The notes under the pieces: generated by a model
Databases searched by the model: none
What the model saw: the letters and a program-made list of their open reading frames with translations, nothing else
What the model was told of the DNA's origin: nothing
NCBI GenBank assembly: GCA_050943535.1
Contig: JBMNPJ010000007.1
Span: 1-64,000 of the forward strand
Length of the DNA stretch: 64,000 nt
Reading direction: 5' to 3'
Source of the DNA: Massiliimalia sp050943535
GTDB taxonomy: Bacteria > Bacillota > Clostridia > Oscillospirales > Ruminococcaceae
Position numbers and translations under genes: made by a program
Shown here: piece by piece, positions 44,123 to 52,826 of the stretch
How the letters are laid out: each line of letters starts with the position of its first letter
How positions within the stretch are numbered: the first letter of the stretch is position 1

Positions 44123-45476
44123 AATTCCAGTTTCAGAAACTGCAGCCGCCGTTCTTCGGCATCTGCAGTCCCAGGGATATGAGGCGTGGATTGTGGGCGG
44201 ATGTGTCCGGGACAGCCTTTTGGGAAAAACACCGGTGGACTGGGATATTACCACCAGTGCCCTGCCCCAGCAGATCAAAGCCTGTTTTTCCGGATGCAAA
44301 CAGGTGGATACCGGCATGAAACACGGAACGGTCAGTGTACAGTGGGAGGGGCAGTGGTTTGAAATTACTACCTACCGGATCGATCAAAATTATGAAGACC
44401 ACCGCCGCCCGGAAAAGGTGGTGTTTACCTCCAATTTAAAAGAGGACCTGGCACGGCGGGATTTTACGGTCAACGCCATGGCATACCACCCGGATTGGGG
44501 ATTGGTAGATCCCTTTGGAGGAACCGAAGATTTGCGTGACCGCCGGATCAGATGTGTTGGGGAACCTGCCAAGCGGTTTCAGGAAGATGCCCTGCGGATC
44601 ATGCGGGGCTTGCGGTTTGCGTCTGTACTGGGATTTGAGATCCATGAGGATACCTCCCGTGAAATTTTGAATCACAGGCAGCTGCTTGGGCTGATTGCCC
44701 CAGAGCGCTTTTCCGCAGAGTTAAAGCAGCTGCTGTGCGGAAAGGAAGTTCGCTGGGTACTGACCCATTATGGTGATGTTCTGGCAGTGTGGATTCCGGA
44801 ACTGCTCCCATGTATGGGGATGGATCAAAAAAGCCCCCACCATCACCTGGATTTGTGGAACCATATCATTCAGTCTGTCAGCCTCATTTCTCCGGACCCA
44901 ATTTTACGGCTTGCCATGCTGCTCCATGATATTGCAAAGCCGGTTTGTCAAACAGAGCAGTCCGGTATCTGCACATACTCCAATCACGCCGGGCAAAGTG
45001 CCCAGATGGCACAGCACATTTTAAAGCGCCTGAAATTTGACCGCAGTACCATCCAGACTGTTTGTCTGTTAATCTCCATGCACAGCACCGATCTGGACGG
45101 AAGCGGTTATCAAGTAAAATCCCTGTTGGGGCAACTGGGGAAAGAAAACCTGTTCCGGCTATTTCAGGTGAAAACCGCAGATGCCCTGTCCCAGTCCCCA
45201 TCCATTCAAGCCAAGCGGATTTTTGCTGTTCAGCAGGCGCAAAAGCAGGCAGAATGGATATTAGAGCACCACATCTGCTGTACATTATCCCAGCTTGCGG
45301 TGACGGGAAAGGATTTATTGAATGCGGGAATTCCTGCCGGAAAGCAAACGGGAATCATTTTAAGCCGGTTATTGGATTTGGTGATGAGGGAACAATGTCC
45401 CAACCAAAAGCCCCATTTATTGGAAGAAGGGGTAAAAATCGCCAGAGAACTTGACAAAACCGCATCAGAACGGTAA
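44112..45476 (+). CDS. cca: CCA tRNA nucleotidyltransferase
   Basis: 454 residues, class II CCA-adding enzyme that adds or repairs the 3' CCA of tRNA. GGCVRDSLLGKTPVDWDITTSA holds the catalytic Asp pair; RRDFTVNAMAYHP, DPFGGTEDLRDRRIRCVGEP and RFQEDALRIMRGLRFAS are nucleotide-binding motifs; the C-terminal half includes an HD-type LLHDIAKP. Begins inside the 3' end of the dehydrogenase gene, which implies coupling. Confidence 0.95.
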   Translation: MSIKIPVSETAAAVLRHLQSQGYEAWIVGGCVRDSLLGKTPVDWDITTSALPQQIKACFSGCKQVDTGMKHGTVSVQWEGQWFEITTYRIDQNYEDHRRPEKVVFTSNLKEDLARRDFTVNAMAYHPDWGLVDPFGGTEDLRDRRIRCVGEPAKRFQEDALRIMRGLRFASVLGFEIHEDTSREILNHRQLLGLIAPERFSAELKQLLCGKEVRWVLTHYGDVLAVWIPELLPCMGMDQKSPHHHLDLWNHIIQSVSLISPDPILRLAMLLHDIAKPVCQTEQSGICTYSNHAGQSAQMAQHILKRLKFDRSTIQTVCLLISMHSTDLDGSGYQVKSLLGQLGKENLFRLFQVKTADALSQSPSIQAKRIFAVQQAQKQAEWILEHHICCTLSQLAVTGKDLLNAGIPAGKQTGIILSRLLDLVMREQCPNQKPHLLEEGVKIARELDKTASER

Positions 45477-45515
45477 ACTTAAAGAAAGTATTTTATTAAA
45501 GAGGGGATCGTATCC

Positions 45516-46484
45516 ATGTTTGATTTTATCAGTGTTGGAGAAATACTCATTGACTTTGCTCCATTCGGACAAAAAGAAGACCGGGCGTTTCAGCAGAATC
45601 CAGGAGGTGCACCTGCCAATGTTGCCTGTGTACTGGCAAAGCTGGGCATGAACACCGCATTTGTGGGAAAAATCGGAGATGATCCGTTTGGTGCATCCTG
45701 TAAACATGCACTGGAAGCGGTGAACGTATGTACTGACTACATGCCGGTTTCCAAAGAATATCCTACCACCCTTGCGTTTGTATGCCTGGACGAGAACGGA
45801 AACCGTGAGTTCTCTTTTTACCGGGATCACACAGCAGACGTCAATTTAAATCTGGAAGACATTGCTAAAATCAAGGATGTTCCTGCGAAAATCTTCCATT
45901 TTGGATCAGTCTCCTTAACCGCAGAACCTGCTCGCACCGCTACCTTAAAAGCAGTAGAACAGGCAAAAGCCAACGGCAGCCTGATTTCTTATGATCCAAA
46001 TCTTCGTCTTCCTTTGTGGGATACTCCAGAACATGCAAAACAGGCTATTTTGGACACCATGAATCTGGCAGATATTTTGAAGATTTCAGAAGAAGAAGCA
46101 GAATTTTTGTTTGGCACCAATGACTGTGAAAAAGCAGCTCAGATGATTTCTGAACAGTATCACATTCCGCTGATTATCATTACCCGCGGACCAAAAGGAT
46201 GCTATGCCTTTATTAACGGAAAAGGGTACCAATCTTACGCATATGATCTGAAAACCGTAGACACCACCGGTGCAGGGGATTCCTTCCTGGCAGGGGTTTT
46301 GTATCAATGGCTGAAACTGGACAAGGGGATCGGCGAACTCACTGAGTCTGAAATTGATTACATGTTTGATTTTGCCAACGCTACTGGCAGTCTGGTAACA
46401 ACCAAAAAAGGCGCTATTCCAGCGATTCCTTCTGTGGAACAGATTGAAGCCTGCATGAAATATGAGCCAAAACTCAAAATCTGA
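45516..46484 (+). CDS. PfkB-family fructokinase
   Basis: 322 residues of the ribokinase/PfkB family. FISVGEILIDFAP at the N-terminus, NPGGAPANVACVLAKLG (PfkB signature 1), and DTTGAGDSFLAGVL (signature 2, catalytic Asp) are intact. This subgroup, with EILIDF and GGAPANV, usually phosphorylates fructose at C6 (scrK-like). GAGGGG precedes the ATG, 39 bp after cca. No sucrose or fructan genes nearby, so the sugar is inferred. Confidence 0.9.
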   Translation: MFDFISVGEILIDFAPFGQKEDRAFQQNPGGAPANVACVLAKLGMNTAFVGKIGDDPFGASCKHALEAVNVCTDYMPVSKEYPTTLAFVCLDENGNREFSFYRDHTADVNLNLEDIAKIKDVPAKIFHFGSVSLTAEPARTATLKAVEQAKANGSLISYDPNLRLPLWDTPEHAKQAILDTMNLADILKISEEEAEFLFGTNDCEKAAQMISEQYHIPLIIITRGPKGCYAFINGKGYQSYAYDLKTVDTTGAGDSFLAGVLYQWLKLDKGIGELTESEIDYMFDFANATGSLVTTKKGAIPAIPSVEQIEACMKYEPKLKI

Positions 46485-46487
46485 TCC

Positions 46488-46716
46488 ACCTAGCAGTGGG
46501 GCAGCGGGCAGTGCCCGCAGACAAAGACACTACGTTCGTATCCTATCGGCTGAAAGAAAATCACTTAATATTTTCGCTTTACTGACAGAGTACGTGCCGT
46601 AGGCGGTTTTAACCGGACATTGTCCGGCGACGCTTCGCCGGTTGGCTCCGGGCACTGCCCGGCCACCTGGCTGTGGGACAATGACACTTTGTTCGTGTTC
46701 TGTTAGTAAAGTGGAA
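46488..46716 (+). repeat. Structured intergenic repeat, copy H
   Basis: CGGGCAGTGCCCG palindrome, CACTACGTTCGTATCC module, TTTACTGACAGAGTACGTGCCG, CCGGACATTGTCCGG, GGCGAAGCGTCGCC-like arms, and CCGGGCACTGCCCGG. About 90% identical to copy I at 49945-50163 in the same orientation. Fills the 303-bp gap before the terminator. Confidence 0.75.
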
Positions 46717-46738
46717 ATTACAAATATGATTTAATAAG

Positions 46739-46771
46739 AAACCCCTGGCAGAAATACTGCCAGGGGTTTTT
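46739..46771. terminator. Bidirectional terminator between fructokinase and SGNH genes
   Basis: AACCCCTGGCAG pairs with CTGCCAGGGGTT around AAATA, followed by TTTTT on the plus strand. It lies 18 bp beyond the minus-strand SGNH gene stop. Confidence 0.85.
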
Positions 46772-46788
46772 ATCATATGATTAAGCCA

Positions 46789-47580
46789 TTAAGCTAACTT
46801 TGCTGTCTGCGCTAAACGCTGCATCCAGAGCACATAATATTGTCTGCTTACATGAATTCCATCCGGTTCGTGAAGTTCCGGCTGCTGTGTCAAGATATCA
46901 GTGTTGTCCACATAGGTTACTTTTAAACGGCTGCACATGCTTTTCAGTTCCTCGTTATACTGAGAATAATACTGCAGGGAGCTCTGTTTGGCAATGGCGT
47001 TGTCAGCCATGGGAACAATGCTGTTTACATAAATTTTTGCATCCGGTAAGCTGGACTTTAATGTTTGAATGGCTTCTTCATAGGCCTTAATATACGGTTC
47101 GGAATTGCTTCCGTAAATTACCAGGTCGTTGATTCCAAAAGAAAGAAATACATTGCTGGGTGCTTTGGCAATCGCAGCCTGAATCAGGTCGTCAGAATTT
47201 TCCATGTTGGCGCCTCGCTCATAGACGACGTTGGCTTCTGGAAGCACCTGATATGCCGCAACTCCTTCGGTAATAGAATCTCCTACAACCACGCTGTTTT
47301 GGAATACAGTGGCAAACTGGTCTTCTGTAATCGGTGTGGCTGGTTCAGAAACCAGGGAAGAGGTTTCAGATGTCAGGTCAGAGGACAGCTGGCTTTCCGT
47401 GGACAGCTGGCTTTCCGTTTCCTCTGTCTGAGAAATCTCAGAACTTTGGGAACCGGAAAAAGCCTGTGATTCTCCATCCAGTTTTTTGACAACACCGCAG
47501 GAAGATGCTGTCAGAACAATTCCAGCAGTTAACAGCCCAATGAGACAGCGGCAGAACAATTTATGGCTATTTTTCATCAT
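46789..47580 (-). CDS. SGNH/GDSL-hydrolase lipoprotein
   Basis: 263 residues. Signal with lipobox LTASSC (Cys about 28), then a Ser/Thr/Glu-rich linker (about 35-80) encoded partly by an 18-bp tandem repeat (47382-47417), then an SGNH domain: VVVGDSITEG (Ser), GINDLV (Asn) and DGIHVS (Asp/His). Surface-anchored esterase, perhaps an O-acetylesterase acting on wall glycans; not proven. Divergent from htpG. Confidence 0.85.
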   Translation of the reverse strand: MMKNSHKLFCRCLIGLLTAGIVLTASSCGVVKKLDGESQAFSGSQSSEISQTEETESQLSTESQLSSDLTSETSSLVSEPATPITEDQFATVFQNSVVVGDSITEGVAAYQVLPEANVVYERGANMENSDDLIQAAIAKAPSNVFLSFGINDLVIYGSNSEPYIKAYEEAIQTLKSSLPDAKIYVNSIVPMADNAIAKQSSLQYYSQYNEELKSMCSRLKVTYVDNTDILTQQPELHEPDGIHVSRQYYVLWMQRLAQTAKLA

Positions 47581-47937
47581 ATCACTTCACTCTTTTTCCT
47601 TTAACAATTAACAATCTTAAAATCCTTAAAGATTATACCACATTCCTGACGGAAAAATCTAGCACAAAACAGAAATATTTCCCGGTTTCTTTGCCGGTAA
47701 ATTATTGTATCTGACAATGATTTTCGTTTGATAGGGGAAATCAGTAAGAATGGCGTTGGCTACGGGTTCTGATTTACAGAAAAACCAGAACGCCGGGGAA
47801 GTAACGTTTTGATATGGAGCTTCAAAGGTGTTACTGGGGGTAATTTGATGGTTTATTTTGGGATTAAGCGAAGGATCGCAGGGGCAATCGGTTGTTTTTG
47901 CAAAGGGAGAAACACATATTTTGTTCACACTTTTTAC

Positions 47938-47997
47938 TTGATTTCGCTAAAAAGTTGTTTTATACTTATTTTAGCACTCAAGGATAAAGAGTGCTAA
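47938..47997 (+). promoter_or_regulatory. Promoter and CIRCE operator of htpG
   Basis: TTGATT (47938-47943), 17-bp spacer, TATACT (47961-47966), then a perfect CIRCE: TTAGCACTC (47971-47979), 9 bp, GAGTGCTAA (47989-47997). HrcA repressor binding there would block the promoter until heat shock. The rest of the 460-bp gap (47581-47937) shows nothing recognisable. Confidence 0.95.
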
Positions 47998-48040
47998 AAT
48001 AAGTCTTATAATCTTGTTTTAATATAAGGAGAGATCAACC

Positions 48041-49939
48041 ATGGCCACAAAAGAATTTAAAGCAGAGTCCAAGCGATTGCTGGATATGATGATTCATTCT
48101 ATTTACACTCATAAAGAAATTTTCCTGCGGGAATTAATTTCCAATGCCAGCGACGCAATTGATAAACTGTATTTTCGCTCTTTAACCGATCAGAATGTGG
48201 GCATGTCCCGGGATGATTTTAAAATCAAGCTGTCTGTGGATCGGACAAACCGCATTTTGACCATTGAAGATAACGGCATCGGTATGACCAAAGAAGAACT
48301 GGAAAACAACCTGGGTACCATTGCCCACAGCGGTTCTTTGGCATTTAAAAAAGAAAATGAATTGACCGATGACGTGGATGTAATTGGTCAGTTTGGTGTT
48401 GGGTTTTATTCCGCATTTATGGTCAGCGATCGGGTAACCGTTTTAAGCCGTGCTTATGGGGAAGAACAGGCATGGGAATGGGATTCTCAGGGGGCAGAAG
48501 GATACACCATTGAACCAGCTCAAAAAGATACTGTAGGTACCATCATTACCCTTCACATTAAACAGAACGAGGAAGAAGAAAACTACGACGAATTTTTGGA
48601 ACAGTACCGTCTGCAGGGAATCGTGAAAAAATATTCCGACTATATCCGTTACCCAATTGTTATGGATATGGAACGCAGCCGTATGAAAGAGGGAACCGGT
48701 ACCGAAGAAAAACCGGCTGAATATGAAACCTATGTAGAAACCGAAACCTTAAACAGCATGGTTCCTATTTGGAAGAAACAGAAAAGCGAACTGAAAGAAG
48801 AGGATTACAACCGATTCTATCAGGAAAAATTCTTTGATTTTGCTCCGCCAGCCAAGGTGATTCATACCAATACCGAAGGTGCTGTAACCTATCATGCACT
48901 GTTGTTTATTCCTTCCAAAACGCCGTACAACTATTACAACAAGGATTACGAAAAGGGCTTACAGCTTTACGCAAACGGTGTGCTGATTATGGATAAATGT
49001 GCGGATCTTCTGCCAGATTATTTCAGCTTTGTAAAAGGTTTGGTAGACTCTGAAGATCTGTCTTTAAACATTTCCCGTGAAATGCTGCAGCACGATCATC
49101 AGCTGAAACTCATTGCCAAAAATATTGAAAAGAAAATTAAGAGTGAACTAGAAAAAATGCTGAAAACTCAGCGGGAACAGTACGAAGAATTTTATAAAAA
49201 CTTTGGTTTACAGCTGAAATTTGGCATCTACAATGATTACGGAACCCATAAGGATACTTTAAAGAACCTGATTATGTTCTATTCTTCTTTGGAAGACAAG
49301 CTGGTTACTTTGGAAGAATATGTTTCCCGTATGAAAGAAGACCAGAAATACATCTATTACGCAAGCGGCGACAGCGTAGAGCGGGTATCTCATCTGCCTC
49401 AGACAGAACTGGTAAAAGACAAAGGATACGAAATTCTTTATTTAACAGAATACGTAGATGAATTTGCCATCCAGATGCTGGGAAGCTTTGAAGGAAAAGA
49501 ATTTAAATCTGTATCTTCCGGTGACTTGAATCTGGAAACAGAGGAAGAAAAGAAAAAGCTGGAGGAAGAAAATAAAGACAACAAGGAAATGTTTGACTTT
49601 ATGAAGGAAGCCTTAGGGGATAAGGTAAAAGCAGTTCGCATTTCTCAGCGGTTAAAATCCCATCCTGTTTGTCTGACCAGTGAAGGCAGCATTTCTCTGG
49701 AAATGGAAAAGGTACTCAATTCCATGCCAACCGATCAAAAGGTAAAGGCAGACCGAGTACTGGAAATCAATGGTTCTCATCCAATTTTCGGCAAATTAAA
49801 AGCACTGTACAAAGAAGATCAGGAAAAGCTGAAATCCTATTGTGATTTATTGTACACCCAGGCAATGCTCATTGAAGGAATGCCGATTGAAGATCCGGTT
49901 GCATTTTCCAACGCAGTATGTCAGCTGATGGCTGAATAA
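48041..49939 (+). CDS. htpG: Hsp90-family chaperone HtpG
   Basis: 632 residues. The N-terminal GHKL ATPase domain has ELISNASDAIDKL, IEDNGIGMTKEEL, NLGTIAHSGS and IGQFGVGFYSAF; the middle domain includes ISREMLQHD; the C-terminal dimerisation domain is complete. Cytosolic ATP-driven chaperone. AAGGAGA precedes the ATG. A perfect CIRCE lies 44 bp upstream, so HrcA control is expected; in B. subtilis htpG is outside the HrcA regulon. Confidence 0.97.
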   Translation: MATKEFKAESKRLLDMMIHSIYTHKEIFLRELISNASDAIDKLYFRSLTDQNVGMSRDDFKIKLSVDRTNRILTIEDNGIGMTKEELENNLGTIAHSGSLAFKKENELTDDVDVIGQFGVGFYSAFMVSDRVTVLSRAYGEEQAWEWDSQGAEGYTIEPAQKDTVGTIITLHIKQNEEEENYDEFLEQYRLQGIVKKYSDYIRYPIVMDMERSRMKEGTGTEEKPAEYETYVETETLNSMVPIWKKQKSELKEEDYNRFYQEKFFDFAPPAKVIHTNTEGAVTYHALLFIPSKTPYNYYNKDYEKGLQLYANGVLIMDKCADLLPDYFSFVKGLVDSEDLSLNISREMLQHDHQLKLIAKNIEKKIKSELEKMLKTQREQYEEFYKNFGLQLKFGIYNDYGTHKDTLKNLIMFYSSLEDKLVTLEEYVSRMKEDQKYIYYASGDSVERVSHLPQTELVKDKGYEILYLTEYVDEFAIQMLGSFEGKEFKSVSSGDLNLETEEEKKKLEEENKDNKEMFDFMKEALGDKVKAVRISQRLKSHPVCLTSEGSISLEMEKVLNSMPTDQKVKADRVLEINGSHPIFGKLKALYKEDQEKLKSYCDLLYTQAMLIEGMPIEDPVAFSNAVCQLMAE

Positions 49940-49944
49940 GCTTT

Positions 49945-50163
49945 CTGCCCGGCCACCTGGCGGTGGGGCAGCGGGCAGTGCCCGCAGACAAAGACACTAC
50001 GTTCGTATCCTATCGGCTGAAAAAAATCACTTAATATTTCCGCTTTACTGACAGGGTACGTGCCGTAGGCCTTTTGTTCCGGTGCTTCGCCGGTGCCGTA
50101 GGCGGTTTTCACCGGACATTGTCCGGCGGCGCTTCGCCGGTTGGCTCCGAGCACTGCCCGGTG
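49945..50163 (+). repeat. Structured intergenic repeat, copy I
   Basis: Begins right after the htpG stop. Same modules and orientation as copy H (46488-46716): CGGGCAGTGCCCG, CACTACGTTCGTATCC, GACAGGGTACGTGCCG, CCGGACATTGTCCGG, GGCGCTTCGCC, plus one extra GGTGCTTCGCCGGTG insert. Confidence 0.75.
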
Positions 50164-50180
50164 GTTTTGTTAAAAATGAA

Positions 50181-50216
50181 ACCCCCGATGTTGATAGAAA
50201 CATCGGGGGTATTTTT
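50181..50216. terminator. Bidirectional terminator between htpG and metK
   Basis: ACCCCCGATGTT (50181-50192) pairs with AACATCGGGGGT (50199-50210), then ATTTTTT. It lies 9 bp beyond the metK stop on the other strand. Confidence 0.88.
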
Positions 50217-50224
50217 TATTGCAA

Positions 50225-51406
50225 TTATTTTACAGCAGCTTTCAAAGCGTCTACTTTGTCCAGCTTTTCCCAGGCAACGCCCAGATCTTCACGGCCCATA
50301 TGACCATATGCTGCCAATTGACGGTAAATTGGTTTTCTCAGGTCCAATGCCTTGATAATCGCATGAGGACGCAGATCAAATACCTGATTGATTGCAGCAA
50401 CAATCTTGTCTTCATCTACTGTGTTGGTTCCAAAGGTATCAACCATAACAGAAACCGGATGAGCAACACCGATTGCATAAGCCAGCTCTACTTCACATTT
50501 TTTAGCAAGTCCAGCTGCTACCACATTTTTTGCAACCCAGCGAGCAGCATATGCAGCACTGCGGTCTACTTTTGTCGGGTCTTTTCCGGAGAAAGCACCG
50601 CCGCCGTGACGAGCATAACCGCCGTAGGTATCTACAATAATCTTTCTGCCAGTCAAACCGCTGTCGCCCTGAGGACCGCCTACAACAAACCGTCCGGTTG
50701 GGTTTACATAATATTTGGTATCATCATTTAACAGATCTGCAGGAACAGTGGTTTTAATGACTTCGCGGATAATGTCTTCTCGAATCTGATCCAAAGTTAC
50801 TTCTGGAGCATGCTGAGAAGATACAACAATGGTATCAATTCTAACTGGTTTGCCGTCCACATATTCTACAGTAACTTGGGTTTTTCCATCTGGACGCAGG
50901 TAGGGAAGAGTGCCGTTTTTCCGTACTTCTGTCAGTTTTTTCGCCAGCTTGTGAGCCAGGGAAATTGGCAGAGGCATCAGTTCCGGAGTTTCGTCACAAG
51001 CATAACCAAACATCATGCCCTGGTCGCCAGCACCGGTTTCGTTGTCTTCTTCATCAGCGCCATTTTTGTTTTCCAGCGCTTTGTCAACGCCCATAGCAAT
51101 ATCCGGTGACTGTTCGTCAATAGAAGTCAATACAGCGCAGGTAGTGCCGTCAAAGCCGTATTTTGCACGGTCATAACCAATGTCCAGAACAACCTGTCTA
51201 GCGATTTTTGGCAGATCTACATAACAGGTGGTGGTGATTTCACCCATCAGGGAAATAACACCGGTTGTACAGGTGGTTTCACAGGCAACACGTGCCTGTG
51301 GATCTCTTTGTAAAATTTCATCCAATACTGCATCAGAAATCTGGTCACAGATTTTATCTGGATGACCTTCTGTTACAGATTCAGAAGTAAATAACATTTT
51401 ATTCAT
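50225..51406 (-). CDS. metK: S-adenosylmethionine synthetase
   Basis: 393 residues, makes SAM from methionine and ATP. SVTEGHPDKICDQISDAVLD at the N-terminus, GAGDQGMMFGYA (ATP site) and GGGAFSGKDPTKVDRSAAYAARW (phosphate-binding) are complete. The start at 51406 has GGAAGGAG upstream; an in-frame start 7 codons earlier lies before that site. No SAM-I riboswitch is visible; the leader has only a short hairpin. Confidence 0.97.
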   Translation of the reverse strand: MNKMLFTSESVTEGHPDKICDQISDAVLDEILQRDPQARVACETTCTTGVISLMGEITTTCYVDLPKIARQVVLDIGYDRAKYGFDGTTCAVLTSIDEQSPDIAMGVDKALENKNGADEEDNETGAGDQGMMFGYACDETPELMPLPISLAHKLAKKLTEVRKNGTLPYLRPDGKTQVTVEYVDGKPVRIDTIVVSSQHAPEVTLDQIREDIIREVIKTTVPADLLNDDTKYYVNPTGRFVVGGPQGDSGLTGRKIIVDTYGGYARHGGGAFSGKDPTKVDRSAAYAARWVAKNVVAAGLAKKCEVELAYAIGVAHPVSVMVDTFGTNTVDEDKIVAAINQVFDLRPHAIIKALDLRKPIYRQLAAYGHMGREDLGVAWEKLDKVDALKAAVK

Positions 51407-51460
51407 AGTTTTCTCCTTCCGGTCCATATATTTTACTCATATGAAACGTCCACAAATAAA

Positions 51461-51524
51461 GAAGGCGTAAACACCCTACGCCTTCAAGTAATCTTATCAT
51501 AGCACTTTTATCGTCAGAATGCAA
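51461..51524 (-). promoter_or_regulatory. Promoter and 5' hairpin of metK
   Basis: Minus-strand TTGCAT (51524-51519), 17-bp spacer, TATGAT (51501-51496). The transcript would begin almost directly with the hairpin GAAGGCGTA/TACGCCTTC (51485-51477/51469-51461), a layout often seen to protect mRNA 5' ends. Confidence 0.6.
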
Positions 51525-51639
51525 GTAATTTGCGAAAACCTTTAAAAAAAGTCACATAATATCAGAAAAAGCAGTAACAGCAGGCCTAAAATCATGATTA
51601 TATACAAACAAAAACAGCCTGCAAAGCAAACTGCTTCGC

Positions 51640-52761
51640 TTACCGATTTTCATAAGAGCCCAATAGCTTGACAAAATCATAATGATACTGTAAATCTGAG
51701 ATCAGTTCCTGCACCCTATGGTCTGCAATGCTGCCGGAAAAGCTCAGGTAAAACAGCACGCTGAATTCCTTGTCGCCGATGGGTCTGGATTCAATCCGAG
51801 ATAGGTCAATGTTGTACAGGGAAAAGGTGGTCAGCAGTTTATTCAGTTCGCCTGGCTGATTGGGAATCCGGATGCAAAGCCCGGTTTCGGTGCTTTTGTC
51901 TGATACCAGCAGGTTTCTGGAGATGACAATAAATTTGGTATAGTTATCAGAAATGTTCTGTATCTGCCGTTTTAAAATATCCAGGTGGAAAATTTGGGCG
52001 CATTCTTCGGAACAAATAGCTCCTAACTGTTCTGATTCCTGGCTTTCTGCTACATACTGAGCCGCCAGCGCAGTGTTGGCATAGTTTTCGGTTGGAATTT
52101 GGCATTCTGTCAAAAAGCGGGAACATTGTTCCAAAGCCTCTTTTTTAGAATAAACCCGTTTTAACTGATCCAGCGCAACGCCGCTTTTTGCTGCCAGGCA
52201 GTGTTCCACCTTCAACCGATAGATCAGATTAATGGATAAGCCATATTCCTTTAACAGATCATATACGTCACAAACGGAGCCTGCGGAAGAATTTTCAATG
52301 GGCAAAATGCCGTAATCCGCGGTTTGGTTTGTAACTGCTTCAAATACCTCCCGAAAAGTATTATAAAACTGTATTTGTCCGGAAGGGAAGAGGCGTTTGG
52401 CAGTAATATGAGAATATGCGCCTTTGGTTCCCTGGCAGGCAATGCGGGAATCCTGACTGTCACAGATACTTCCTGTTATGATAGGGAAGGAGGAAATTTC
52501 CTTCAGCTGACTTAACTGGTAGCATTTACTGATTTCCATCAAATGCACAAAGAATGATTCCACATATTCTTTTGCTGTTTCCGGGCAGTCTTTTAATTTG
52601 TTTTCAATGACTTCTTTTTCCCGCTGAGCGTTTAAAATCGGAAGTCCATTGCGTTTTTTATATTCTGCCACATTGGTTACCACGTCCATCCGTTCTAAAA
52701 ACAGGTGCAGCAGCTGCTGGTCAATGTGATCGATTTGTTCTCTACATTCCTTCAAGTCCAT
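51640..52761 (-). CDS. pheA: Chorismate mutase / prephenate dehydratase (P-protein)
   Basis: 373 residues: AroQ chorismate mutase (1-90, LKECREQIDHIDQQLLHLFLERM), prephenate dehydratase (about 105-285, with CQGTKGAYSHITAKRLF, ILPIENSSAGSVCDVYDLL and NYTKFIVIS), and a C-terminal ACT domain (IPNQPGELNKLLTTFSLYNIDLSRIESRPI) for Phe feedback. Converts chorismate to phenylpyruvate. Phenylpyruvate is also a possible substrate of the IorAB enzyme encoded at 16601-18934. Confidence 0.95.
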   Translation of the reverse strand: MDLKECREQIDHIDQQLLHLFLERMDVVTNVAEYKKRNGLPILNAQREKEVIENKLKDCPETAKEYVESFFVHLMEISKCYQLSQLKEISSFPIITGSICDSQDSRIACQGTKGAYSHITAKRLFPSGQIQFYNTFREVFEAVTNQTADYGILPIENSSAGSVCDVYDLLKEYGLSINLIYRLKVEHCLAAKSGVALDQLKRVYSKKEALEQCSRFLTECQIPTENYANTALAAQYVAESQESEQLGAICSEECAQIFHLDILKRQIQNISDNYTKFIVISRNLLVSDKSTETGLCIRIPNQPGELNKLLTTFSLYNIDLSRIESRPIGDKEFSVLFYLSFSGSIADHRVQELISDLQYHYDFVKLLGSYENR

Positions 52762-52797
52762 TGATAAAGTCCCCCCATAGTTTTGTGATACTTTTTT

Positions 52798-52826
52798 ATT
52801 ATATCATACTGGCGGTGGAGCGGCAA
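52798..52826 (-). promoter_or_regulatory. Possible pheA promoter partly inside a repeat
   Basis: Minus-strand TTGCCG (52826-52821), 17-bp spacer, TATAAT (52803-52798), 37 bp before the pheA start. The -35 and most of the spacer fall in repeat copy J. Confidence 0.45.

Noticed and set aside
51542..51595. 17-residue hydrophobic frame MILGLLLLLFLILCDFF between pheA and metK (minus)
   Set aside because: Resembles small membrane peptides or type I toxins, but there is no ribosome binding site, no antisense RNA promoter that I can see, and such short frames are common by chance.
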